Shown: positions 22,433 through 30,254 of the stretch, piece by piece
Layout: the number at the start of each line of letters is the position of its first letter
How positions within the stretch are numbered: the first letter of the stretch is position 1
Assembly (NCBI RefSeq): GCF_016862095.1
Contig: NZ_BOMH01000047.1
Coordinates: 1 to 39,175, forward strand
From: Actinoplanes cyaneus
GTDB taxonomy: Bacteria > Actinomycetota > Actinomycetes > Mycobacteriales > Micromonosporaceae
Direction: 5' to 3'
DNA length: 39,175 nucleotides
The notes under the pieces: generated by a model
What the model was told of the DNA's origin: nothing
Database searches by the model: none
What the model saw: the letters and a program-made list of their open reading frames with translations, nothing else
Translations under genes and position numbers: made by a program

Positions 22433-24762
22433 CGGAGTTCCTCGCCGTCGTAGCCGATCGGCCCGATGAGGCTGCCGCCCAGCATGCTGCCGTCGAATGC
22501 GCGGTGCGCGCGCTCGACGCCGACCTCGCGGTGCTGATGGTCGACGGCGGCGCCGTGGCGGCGGTCGGCCTGCCGGTCGAGCGCATCCCGGCATACGCCC
22601 TGACCGAGATCGCGGCCGGCCGGCGCTCGACCTTCCAGGTCGACGACCGTCCGTACACGGTCACCCTGGCCCACCTCGGCGGGGTCACCCCCGGCGTGCT
22701 GGTGCTCGGCCGCGAAACGCCGTTCACCGTGGAAGAGGTCTGCCTCCTCCGCGGCATGGCCCGCGTGCTCGAGCTCAGCCTGCAGGCGCTGCACCTGATC
22801 GAGGTGGAGCGCCGCCAGGCCGCCGAGAACGAGACCCTGATCAACTCGTTGCAGCGCCGCCAGCAGCTCTTCGACGAGCTCAGCGCGGTGCAGCGGGCCA
22901 TCGCCCGGCGCGAGCCGCTGCGCCGGATCCTCGACCAGATCACCGCGAGCGCGGCCCAGCTGCTCGACGTCGAACTGTCCGGGCTGACCGTGCTCGACCT
23001 CGACGACCCGAACCGGACCAGCCTGATCTCCAGCCGGGGCGTCTCCGACGAGGGCGTGCAACGCATGCAGTCGATGCCGGTTGCCTCGCTCGGGGTGGCC
23101 GGGCTCGCGATGATGGGCAACGAGCTGGTCGCCGTCGACGACTACGCGAACTCGCCGATCGCGGTGCCGGAGATCGTCCGGTCCCAGCTGCGCAGCGTGA
23201 TGGCGGTTCCGGTGCACGAGGACGACGTGGTGGTCGGCGCGTTGTTCGTGGGCTCCTTCCACGGCGTACGCGAATGGGATCGTGCCTCTCAGGAGATCCT
23301 GCTGGCGTTCGCCGAGCACGTGAGCCTGGCCATCACCGACGCCCGCACGCTGCGGGAGATGAACCACGCGTTCCACGACTCGCTGACCGGCCTGGCGAAC
23401 CGCTCGCTCTTCACCACCCGGATGGAGAACGCGCTGGCCACGACGGGCTCCAGCGGGGTTGCCGCGCTGCTGATCGACCTGGACCGCTTCAAGGTGGTCA
23501 ACGACTCGCTCGGGCACGCGATCGGCGACCGGCTGCTGACCGCGGTGGCCGACCGGCTGCGCGACTGCCTGCGCGGCGGGGACACCGCGGCCCGGCTCGG
23601 CGGCGACGAGTTCGCCGTGCTGCTGCCCGACGTCCCCGGGCTCGAGATCGCGGTGCCGGTGGCACGGCGGATCGTGGCCGCGCTCCGCGAGCCGTTCACC
23701 CTCGACGGGCGGGAGCTCTACGCGAGTTGCAGCATCGGCGTGGCCTGGGCGGAAGCCGGCAGCACCGACGCGGACGACCTGCTGGTCCGCGCGGACCTGG
23801 CCGTGTTCGAGGCCAAGAAGCACGGCAAGGACCAGCTGGCCGTCTTCGACCCGGCCATGCGCGCCTCGTTCCAGAAACACCTGGAGATGGAGGCCGACCT
23901 GCGCCGGGCGGTGCTGCGGCACGAGTTCGAGCTGCGGTTCCAGCCGATCGTGCGGCTGCGCACCCAGGAGATCTCCGGGCTGGAGGCACTGGTCCGCTGG
24001 CAGCACCCGGAGCGCGGGATGATCCCGCCGATGGAGTTCATCCCGCTCGCCGAGGAAACCGGGATGATCGTGCCGATCGGCGAGTGGGTGCTGCGCGAGG
24101 CGTGCCGGCAGGCGGCCCGGTGGAACGCTCAGCGTGACGAGGACACACCGCTGACCGTGAGTGTGAACCTCTCCGCGGTCCAGTTGGAGCGTGCCGACCT
24201 TCCGCAACTGGTCTCGTCCGCCCTCCAGGAGAGCGGGCTGCCGGCGAAATGCCTGATCATCGAGCTGACCGAGTCGCTGCTCGTGGATCATCGGCCGGAG
24301 ACGCTGCGGCGGCTCGAAGCGGTCAAGGCGCTCGGGGTGCGGCTGGCGATCGACGACTTCGGGACCGGGTACTCGTCGCTGGCGTACCTGCGGAACTTCC
24401 CGGTCGACATCATCAAGATCGACAAGTCGTTCGTGGACGACATCGGGGACATGCCGGCCGCCGCGGCGCTGACCCTCGGCATCATCCAGCTCGGGCAGGC
24501 GTTGCAGCTCTCCACGATCGCCGAGGGGATCGAGCACGTGGAGCAGTTGAGCGAGCTCGCGGACGGCAACTGCGAGCTGGGACAGGGCTACTACTTCGCG
24601 GAGCCCCTGACCGCGGCCGCGATGGACGATCTGCTGGCCTCGGGAAGCCCCGCGCTGTCCGTCACCCCGCCGGCCCCGGCAGCCGCCGCGCTGTCCGCCG
24701 CACCGCCGGCCTCGGAGAACGCTGCGCTATCTGCCACGCCGCCGGCCTCGGAGAAGTCCTGA
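22393..24762 (+). CDS. GAF-GGDEF-EAL cyclic-di-GMP turnover protein
   Basis: A 789-residue cytosolic protein. Residues 1-150 form a degenerate GAF-like region, a short coiled coil (about 135-165) follows, and a GAF domain spans about 165-315. The GGDEF domain is intact: GGDEF at 403-407, with an inhibitory I-site RGGD at 394-397 five residues upstream. The EAL domain has E-A-L at 531-533 plus NLSAVQ, IELTES, AIDDFGTGYSS, IKIDKSF and AEGIEH, all residues needed for phosphodiesterase activity. So both synthesis and breakdown of c-di-GMP are possible, gated by GAF ligand binding. It has no membrane segment. The last 36 residues are three copies of a 12-residue Ala/Pro-rich repeat. GTG at 22393 lacks a ribosome binding site. 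Confidence 0.93.
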   Translation: MADCNVVLATQQLTEFLAVVADRPDEAAAQHAAVECAVRALDADLAVLMVDGGAVAAVGLPVERIPAYALTEIAAGRRSTFQVDDRPYTVTLAHLGGVTPGVLVLGRETPFTVEEVCLLRGMARVLELSLQALHLIEVERRQAAENETLINSLQRRQQLFDELSAVQRAIARREPLRRILDQITASAAQLLDVELSGLTVLDLDDPNRTSLISSRGVSDEGVQRMQSMPVASLGVAGLAMMGNELVAVDDYANSPIAVPEIVRSQLRSVMAVPVHEDDVVVGALFVGSFHGVREWDRASQEILLAFAEHVSLAITDARTLREMNHAFHDSLTGLANRSLFTTRMENALATTGSSGVAALLIDLDRFKVVNDSLGHAIGDRLLTAVADRLRDCLRGGDTAARLGGDEFAVLLPDVPGLEIAVPVARRIVAALREPFTLDGRELYASCSIGVAWAEAGSTDADDLLVRADLAVFEAKKHGKDQLAVFDPAMRASFQKHLEMEADLRRAVLRHEFELRFQPIVRLRTQEISGLEALVRWQHPERGMIPPMEFIPLAEETGMIVPIGEWVLREACRQAARWNAQRDEDTPLTVSVNLSAVQLERADLPQLVSSALQESGLPAKCLIIELTESLLVDHRPETLRRLEAVKALGVRLAIDDFGTGYSSLAYLRNFPVDIIKIDKSFVDDIGDMPAAAALTLGIIQLGQALQLSTIAEGIEHVEQLSELADGNCELGQGYYFAEPLTAAAMDDLLASGSPALSVTPPAPAAAALSAAPPASENAALSATPPASEKS
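24652..24759 (+). repeat. Three 36-bp tandem repeats encoding the C-terminal tail
   Basis: Units begin at 24652, 24688 and 24724 (GCGCTGTCC or GCGCTATCT), each 36 bases, giving 12-residue copies of the type ALSAxPPASExA right before the stop. Copies two and three are the most alike. The tail lies outside the EAL domain. Confidence 0.75.
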
Positions 24763-24826
24763 CCCTGGCTCGGATGGGGGGCTCAGCCGGGCTGGGACCT
24801 CCCGGGGAACCAGTGGGCACGGCGCT

Positions 24827-25183
24827 TCAGACAGTGGCGGCCAGGATGGCGCCCAAGGTGGCGGCGCCCAACCCGGCCAAGACGCTGACCAGCACGTACG
24901 CGAAGGCCTTCGCCTGCTCTCCCTGCCGGGCGAAGGTCAACGTCTCCCAGGAGAACGTCGAATACGTCGTCAGCGCCCCGCAGAACCCGGTCCCGATCAG
25001 CGCGGTCAGACCGGACGGGAGCCGCATCCCGAGCACCAGGCCCAGCACGAGCGACCCGGCCACGTTCACCGCGAGGGTGCCCCACGGGAAACCGGTGCCG
25101 TAACGCGCTTGAACGTAACGGTCGGTGAGGTAGCGCAGGGGCGCCCCTATCGCCGCGCCGAGTGCCACGAACAGCACCGTCAT
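24827..25183 (-). CDS. crcB: FluC/CrcB fluoride channel subunit (second gene)
   Basis: A 118-residue four-TM protein of the FluC (CrcB) fluoride channel family: GAAIGAPLRYLTDRY at the start, FPWGTLAVNVAGSLVLG in TM2 with the conserved Asn, and TGFCGALTTYSTFSWE in TM3, where the central break binds Na+ and phenylalanines line the pore. It exports fluoride as a dimer in the cytoplasmic membrane. In the pore motif the first aromatic is Tyr (TTYSTFS). A second family member lies 94 bases upstream on the same strand, typical of heterodimeric FluC pairs. ATG at 25183 follows GGGGAG with eight-base spacing. Confidence 0.94.
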   Translation of the reverse strand: MTVLFVALGAAIGAPLRYLTDRYVQARYGTGFPWGTLAVNVAGSLVLGLVLGMRLPSGLTALIGTGFCGALTTYSTFSWETLTFARQGEQAKAFAYVLVSVLAGLGAATLGAILAATV

Positions 25184-25198
25184 GAGCGCTGCTCCCCT

Positions 25199-25264
25199 GC
25201 CGAGGCGATCGTCGCTGTGCGCTCAGGTCCCGCCGAGGCGATCGTCGCGGCGCGCTCACGTCCG
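25199..25264. repeat. Two 33-bp tandem repeats between the fluoride channel genes
   Basis: 25199-25231 and 25232-25264 are adjacent copies of a GCCGAGGCGATCGTCGC...GCGCTCA unit with a few differences. In one minus-strand frame they read as 11-residue units (ERAATIASAGP-like) that continue to a stop overlapping the next ATG, but the first crcB gene already stops at 25278 in another frame. Confidence 0.65.
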
Positions 25265-25277
25265 GCCGGGACGACCA

Positions 25278-25658
25278 TCACGACCGCTTCCAGGCCGCCG
25301 AGACGAGCGTGCTGCCCGCCCAGACCGCCAGCAACGCGCCGACGATCGTCGCCGCCAGGTAGACCACCGGTGCCCCGCGCTGCACGTCGACCTCGGCGGT
25401 CGAGAACGTCGTGAAGCCGCCGAGGACGCCCGTGCCGAGGAAGAGCCTGGTCAGCCGGTAACCGCCGCGGAAACGGGCGAGCAGCGTGTAGAGCACGCCG
25501 ATCAGGAAACACCCGGAGACGTTGATCGACCAGGTCGCCCAGGGGAACTCGGCCGGCGCGTGCGGCCAGGCGACGCCGATGCCGTAGCGGGCCAGCGCGC
25601 CGAGCACCCCACCGGCCGCGACGACGGCCAGGGCACGGCGGTCCACGTCGAGATCCAT
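25278..25658 (-). CDS. crcB: FluC/CrcB fluoride channel subunit (first gene)
   Basis: A 126-residue four-TM FluC protein: AAGGVLGALARYGIGVAWP, FPWATWSINVSGCFLIG with the conserved Asn, and TGVLGGFTTFSTAEVD in TM3. In the pore motif the second aromatic is Ala (TTFSTAE), while its partner keeps Phe there but has Tyr at the first position. It is probably co-transcribed with the following crcB. TAGCGT on the minus strand (25672-25667) lies eight bases before the ATG, suggesting a leaderless transcript. I looked for a fluoride riboswitch upstream and see none. FluC protects cells from fluoride accumulated as HF. Confidence 0.94.
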   Translation of the reverse strand: MDLDVDRRALAVVAAGGVLGALARYGIGVAWPHAPAEFPWATWSINVSGCFLIGVLYTLLARFRGGYRLTRLFLGTGVLGGFTTFSTAEVDVQRGAPVVYLAATIVGALLAVWAGSTLVSAAWKRS

Positions 25659-25917
25659 GTGCGGTCACGCTATCGCGCGGGCGGCCGGGGGGACGTGGCG
25701 GCGTCCTCCCCGGCCGGTTCCGGGCGCTCGGGACAGATCCACCGATCGCGTGAAACGACCTGAAACAGACGATGTAAATGCCTGTTGACCTGTGCCTGAG
25801 CGGTTTCAGCGTCCACTGTAGGCGACGATCTTGCGCCGTGGAAATCCGACCCTCGCGGCATGGCGCTTCGCGCTTCACCCTCAACCCCGATTCCCCGTAC
25901 GCCGGAAGCAGTGCGGC

Positions 25918-25938
25918 CCGGGTGCGAAGCGCACCCGG
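25918..25938 (-). terminator. 9-bp hairpin terminator after the MMPL gene
   Basis: CCGGGTGCG (25918-25926), loop AAG, CGCACCCGG (25930-25938), 16 bases past the MMPL stop on the minus strand. The rest of the 296-base gap up to the crcB start holds a lower-GC patch (about 25750-25815) and the leaderless crcB promoter; I see no gene in it. Confidence 0.65.
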
Positions 25939-25954
25939 ACCGAGACCGCGGACC

Positions 25955-28150
25955 TCAGCCGACCGGGGTCAGCGGACGTCCCGCCTGCACCGGCTCGACG
26001 GCCGGCTCCACGTCGTGAGCGATCTCCGGCAGCCACCGCAGCCAGCTGGGAAGCCACCAGTTCGCCCGGCCCAGCATCGCCATCACGGCCGGGAGCAGCA
26101 CCGCCCGGACGATCGTGGCGTCCAGCAGCACCGCGGCCGCCAGCCCCACGCCCAGCTGCTTCGTCGAGTTCAGCGGGAGCGTCGCGAAGAGCGAGAACAC
26201 CGCCACCATCACCACTGCCGCGCTGGTGATCACGCCAGCCGTGCGGCCGATGCCCTCACGGACCGCGGCTCGGGTGTCCAGACCGCGGTCGTAGCCCTCA
26301 CGGATCCGGCTGAGGACGAAGACGTGGTAGTCCATCGACAGGCCGAACAGGATCACGAAGAGGAACAGCGGCATCCAGTTGGTGATCCCACCGCTGGAGA
26401 CGAAGTCGAGCTGCTTCTCGAAGTGCCCGTACTGGAAGACGTAGACCAGCATGCCGTAGGCGGCGGCCACCGAGAGCAGGTTGAGCACGACCCCGGTGAT
26501 CGCGATCACGACCGAGCGGAACGAGACCAGCAGGAGCAGGAACGCCAGCCCCAGCACGAAGCCGAACACCCAGGGCAGGCTCTCGTCGAGCTGCTCGTTG
26601 AAGTCGGCATTCGACGCGGTCTCGCCGGAGACCAGGGCGGTCGCGCCGGGCAGGGCACCGAACGTGGCGGGCACGATGCGGCCGCGCAGCGTGTCGAGGG
26701 CGGCCATCGCCGCGCTGTCGTCGCCCTTGCCCTGCAGGCCGACCGAGACCACCGCGACCGTGCCGGCCGGGTTGATCTCGACGTCGATCGGCTCGACGAG
26801 CTGACCGCTCGCCTTCGCCTGGGCACGGAAGGTCGTGAGCGCCTGCTGGAACTCGTCGCTCTTGACCGTGCCGCTCTGCACGACCACCCGGGCCGGCGTG
26901 GTCTTGCTCGGGAACGCCTCACCGATCGCCTTGTACGCCTGGACGATCGGCGCGTCGTGCGGCAGGTCGTCGATGCCCTCCGCCTTGGTTCTCAGGTCCA
27001 GTGCCGGGGCCGCGAGCGCGCCCAGTGCCGCCACCGCGACCAGCACCGAGATCAGCGGCCGGGCCAGCACGACCTTGAGCAGCCCGCCCCAGAACCGGCC
27101 GTCGCTGCGACGCCGGTAGAGCCCCGGGATCTTGATGGCGTCGACCCGGTCGCCGAGAGCCGACAACAGGGCCGGGAGCACCGTCAGCGAGCCCAGCACC
27201 GCGGTGGTGACCACCAGGATGGTGCCCAGACCGAAACTGACGAACGTGGTGTCGTGGGTGAGGAACATGCCAGCCATCGCCACGATCACGGTGAGCCCGG
27301 AGACCCAGATCGAGCGGCCGGAAGTCTGCGCGGCGATCATCAGCGCCCGCTCCGGATCGGCGCCGTTGCGACGCTCGTCGCGCTCCCGGCGGATGTAGAA
27401 CAGGCAGTAGTCCACGCCGACGGCGAGGCCGACCAGCAGCATCACGTGGGACGTGGCGTCGACCGTCGGCGCCAGGCGGCTGAACGCGGCCATCAGGCCG
27501 ATCGCCGCGATCACCGCGGTCACCGCCAGGCCGACCGGCAGCAGCGCGGCCACCACCGCGCCGAACGCCACCAGCAGGATGCCGAGCGTGACCGGGATCG
27601 AGAGCATCGACAGCCGGGCGAGCCCCTCGTCGAGCTCGTCGCCGATCAGCTTGTCGCCGCTGGCGTCACCGCCCTGGGCGATGAACAGCTCCGGGTGCTC
27701 GGTCTGCGCCTTCGCCACCGCGTCCAGTGCCGGGCCGACCCGGTCCTTCGCGGTCTCCGGGTCACCCTTGACCTGGAAGGTGATCAGGGTCGACCGGTTG
27801 TCCGGCGACTGGATCGGGTCCTGCACGCCGGTGACGTCGCTCAGCCCCGACAGCGCCTTCGTGAGCTGCGTGGTGGCGGCCGCCCGATCGGCGCCGGACC
27901 GGTTCTGGATCAGCACCATCTCGCCGGCCGGCTGCTCCGGGAAGCCCGCCCCCTCGACGATCTTCTCGGCCCGGCCGGAATCACCGTTGCCCTGCTCCGC
28001 GTTCGACGCCGCGAGGCTGCCCAGCACACCACTGAGAACGGTGGCGGCGACCACGAAAGCGATCCATCCGAAGATCGCGAGCGCTCGGTGGCGGGCGCTC
28101 CAGATCGCGACCCGAGGCGCGATCCCTTTGACTTTCCCCCTGTGCTCCAT
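25955..28150 (-). CDS. MMPL family RND transporter
   Basis: A 731-residue membrane protein with two MMPL halves, about 12 hydrophobic segments in total. Each half has an extracytoplasmic loop (about 45-165 and 400-530). Family motifs include the GLAVGVDYCLFYIRRERDE segment in the first half and FGLSMDYHVFVLSRIREGYDRG in the second, whose Asp residues are the proton-relay positions in MmpL proteins. Actinobacterial homologues export lipids, siderophores or drugs. It lies 71 bases downstream of a LuxR response regulator on the same strand, so the two-component system probably controls it. ATG at 28150 begins the conserved N-terminus; 28204 is an alternative start adding 18 residues. Confidence 0.93.
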   Translation of the reverse strand: MEHRGKVKGIAPRVAIWSARHRALAIFGWIAFVVAATVLSGVLGSLAASNAEQGNGDSGRAEKIVEGAGFPEQPAGEMVLIQNRSGADRAAATTQLTKALSGLSDVTGVQDPIQSPDNRSTLITFQVKGDPETAKDRVGPALDAVAKAQTEHPELFIAQGGDASGDKLIGDELDEGLARLSMLSIPVTLGILLVAFGAVVAALLPVGLAVTAVIAAIGLMAAFSRLAPTVDATSHVMLLVGLAVGVDYCLFYIRRERDERRNGADPERALMIAAQTSGRSIWVSGLTVIVAMAGMFLTHDTTFVSFGLGTILVVTTAVLGSLTVLPALLSALGDRVDAIKIPGLYRRRSDGRFWGGLLKVVLARPLISVLVAVAALGALAAPALDLRTKAEGIDDLPHDAPIVQAYKAIGEAFPSKTTPARVVVQSGTVKSDEFQQALTTFRAQAKASGQLVEPIDVEINPAGTVAVVSVGLQGKGDDSAAMAALDTLRGRIVPATFGALPGATALVSGETASNADFNEQLDESLPWVFGFVLGLAFLLLLVSFRSVVIAITGVVLNLLSVAAAYGMLVYVFQYGHFEKQLDFVSSGGITNWMPLFLFVILFGLSMDYHVFVLSRIREGYDRGLDTRAAVREGIGRTAGVITSAAVVMVAVFSLFATLPLNSTKQLGVGLAAAVLLDATIVRAVLLPAVMAMLGRANWWLPSWLRWLPEIAHDVEPAVEPVQAGRPLTPVG

Positions 28151-28221
28151 GCCTGGAAACGCTATGGATCGCAGCGATCGGTTTGAATCAGGTGAGCCCC
28201 CCAACAGGGGTGGGGATAACC

Positions 28222-28866
28222 CTACGTCTGGAGGTAGGCCAGCACCGCGAGGACGCGACGGTGCTGCTCCTCGTCCTGGTGCAGATTGAGTTTGGTGAAG
28301 ATGTTCCGGACGTGCTTCTCCACCGCACCCTCGGTGACCACCATCTTGCGGGCGACCGCGGTGTTCGACATCCCCTCCGCCATCAGGCTCAGCACCTCAC
28401 GCTCGCGCGGGGTCAGACTGCGCAGCGGATCGTCACGCCGGCGCCGGACCAGCAGCTGGCCGACCACCTCGGGGTCGAGCACGGTGCCGCCCTCGGCGAC
28501 CCGGCGCAGGCCGTCCAGGAAGTCGGCGACCAGCGACACCCGGTCCTTGAGCAGATAGCCGACCGCCCCTCGGCGATCGGCCAGCAGATCATCGGCGTAC
28601 GAGACCTCGACGTACTGCGAGAGCACCAGGATCGGACTGCCCGGCACCCGGCTGCGCGCCTCCACCGCGGCGCGCAGGCCCTCGTCGGTGTGCGACGGCG
28701 GCATCCGGACGTCCACGATGGAGACGTCCGGACGATGCTCGACGACCGCGTCGACGAGGGACGGCCCGTCACCGACGGCCGCCACCACGGTGTGACCGTT
28801 CTCCTCGACGAGCCGGATCAAGCCCTCGCGCAACAGGACCGCATCATCGGCGATAACCACTCGCAT
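28222..28866 (-). CDS. NarL/LuxR-family response regulator
   Basis: A 214-residue two-domain regulator. The receiver has the acidic pair DD (residues 7-8), phosphoacceptor Asp52 in SIVDVRMP, and the Lys in YLLKDRV. The C-terminal LuxR helix-turn-helix is LTPREREVLSLMAEGMSNTAVARKMVVTEGAVEKHVRNIFTKL (about 145-190). It starts 12 bases after the stop of its cognate histidine kinase, so both are on one transcript. Phosphorylation should drive dimer binding to promoters, the nearest candidate target being the MMPL exporter just downstream or the operon's own promoter. Confidence 0.95.
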   Translation of the reverse strand: MRVVIADDAVLLREGLIRLVEENGHTVVAAVGDGPSLVDAVVEHRPDVSIVDVRMPPSHTDEGLRAAVEARSRVPGSPILVLSQYVEVSYADDLLADRRGAVGYLLKDRVSLVADFLDGLRRVAEGGTVLDPEVVGQLLVRRRRDDPLRSLTPREREVLSLMAEGMSNTAVARKMVVTEGAVEKHVRNIFTKLNLHQDEEQHRRVLAVLAYLQT

Positions 28867-28878
28867 GCGGCCACTCTG

Positions 28879-30207
28879 TCAGAGCGGCAGTGCCGCTGTC
28901 AGGCGGGTCCCTTCGCCCTCGGCGCTCTCCACGGCCAGCACCCCGCCGGCCGCCTTGACCCGATCGTCCAGGCCGGCCAGGCCGTGCCCCTTGGCCAGGC
29001 TCGCGCCGCCCACCCCGTCGTCGGCGACGGTCACCAGCAGGCCGGTGGTGATCCGCTGCACGCTGACCTGCACCTCGCTGGCGTGGCTGTGCTTGGCGAC
29101 GTTGGTCAGCGCCTCGGCGACCACGAAGTACGCCGTCGACTCGACCGCCGGGTTCAGCCGCTCGAAGACCGGGGCGTCCAGGTCCACCGGGATGGTGCAG
29201 CGGCCGGCCAGCGCGGTCAGCGCCGCCTGCAGGCCACGGTCCACCAGGATCGGCGGGGCGATCCCGCGGGACAGCGCCCGCAACTCGTCCAGCGTCTCCC
29301 GGGTCTGGCTGAGCGCCTCGGCGACGGTGGCCCGGGCCAGCTCCGGATCGGTGGCGAACTGCTGCTCGGCGCGGCCCAGATCCATCGCGAGCCGGACCAG
29401 GCGCTGCTGCGGCCCGTCGTGGATGTCGCGCTCCAGCTTGCGCAGCGCGGTCGCCTCGGCCGAGACCGCGGCCGCCTTCTGACCCAGCGCGGTGTCGCGG
29501 GCGGCGTTCGCGTCGGCCACCTGCTGGCGCAGCTCGTCGACCCCGGTGAGCAGGCCCCGGGCGAACTGCGCTTCCAGCAGCGCGGAGCCGCGCACCACCG
29601 GGATCAGGGTGACCGCGAAGAACAGGCCCATGACCAGGTAGAACGTGACCCGGATGAGCGCCGTGTCGTCGAAGCCGAGCAGCTCGGGCAGATCCTGGTT
29701 CTCCGGCGGGTGCGGCAACGCCCAGTCCCACGCGGCGTAGGTGAGGCCGCCCAGCGTCCCGACCCACCAGGTGAAGACGAAACAGAACGCGATCGTGCTC
29801 GGGATGAATCGGAAGATGCCGTGCACCAGGTCCAGCCAGGACTGGCCGTCGGCGAGGGGGCTGAACATCTTGCCGACCCAGCTCTGCGACTTCGACGCGC
29901 GGTAATGCGGATGCGGGATGCGGCGGCGCAGCACCGGGCCGATCCGCAGCCGCTCCAGGTGAGCGAAGCCGCGGGACATGGCGAGCGAGCCGGCCAGCAG
30001 CGGCAGGCCGATCCAGATGATCGCGGTGCCGATGCCGGTCGCGAAACCGGTGATGCACAGGACCAGCGTGATCAATCCGAGCGGGAAGCCGAGCAGCACA
30101 TACTGCGTGTCGACGCCCAGCTGACGCAGGTAGCGCCGGGCCGGGGCGATGGTCGGGGCGGCCGGAGCACCGGCGTACGAGATTGTCATGTCCTCCACGC
30201 TAGGCAT
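28879..30207 (-). CDS. Sensor histidine kinase (HisKA_3/NarL-type)
   Basis: A 442-residue membrane kinase. The N-terminal 200 residues hold four hydrophobic segments in two pairs, resembling the actinobacterial sensor domain found before HisKA_3. A coiled coil leads to the dimerisation/phosphoacceptor motif LERDIHDGPQQRL (His263), and the GHKL ATPase follows with DDGVGGA and KGHGLAGLDDRV. Similar kinases (DesK/LiaS-like) sense membrane state. I use the ATG at 30207 because GGAGGG lies six bases upstream; an internal ATG at 30189 has its GGAGG only two bases away. The response regulator follows after 12 bases. Confidence 0.93.
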   Translation of the reverse strand: MPSVEDMTISYAGAPAAPTIAPARRYLRQLGVDTQYVLLGFPLGLITLVLCITGFATGIGTAIIWIGLPLLAGSLAMSRGFAHLERLRIGPVLRRRIPHPHYRASKSQSWVGKMFSPLADGQSWLDLVHGIFRFIPSTIAFCFVFTWWVGTLGGLTYAAWDWALPHPPENQDLPELLGFDDTALIRVTFYLVMGLFFAVTLIPVVRGSALLEAQFARGLLTGVDELRQQVADANAARDTALGQKAAAVSAEATALRKLERDIHDGPQQRLVRLAMDLGRAEQQFATDPELARATVAEALSQTRETLDELRALSRGIAPPILVDRGLQAALTALAGRCTIPVDLDAPVFERLNPAVESTAYFVVAEALTNVAKHSHASEVQVSVQRITTGLLVTVADDGVGGASLAKGHGLAGLDDRVKAAGGVLAVESAEGEGTRLTAALPL

Positions 30208-30254
30208 CGGCGCCCTCCGTTCCGATCCTGCGGACCGCCCAGCCGTTGGTAGGG

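Noticed and set aside
22393..24762. Degenerate GGDEF or EAL domain
   Set aside because: All key motifs (GGDEF, EAL, DDFGTGYSS, AEGIEH) are intact, so neither domain appears dead.
25659..25760. Fluoride riboswitch upstream of the crcB pair
   Set aside because: The conserved crcB-motif blocks (GGCGATGG and the CTGATG pairing partners) are absent, and the -10 lies only eight bases before the ATG, leaving no room for an RNA leader.
28151..28221. Terminator between the response regulator and MMPL genes
   Set aside because: Only a short CCCC/GGGG pairing around the gap is visible; too weak to separate the genes.
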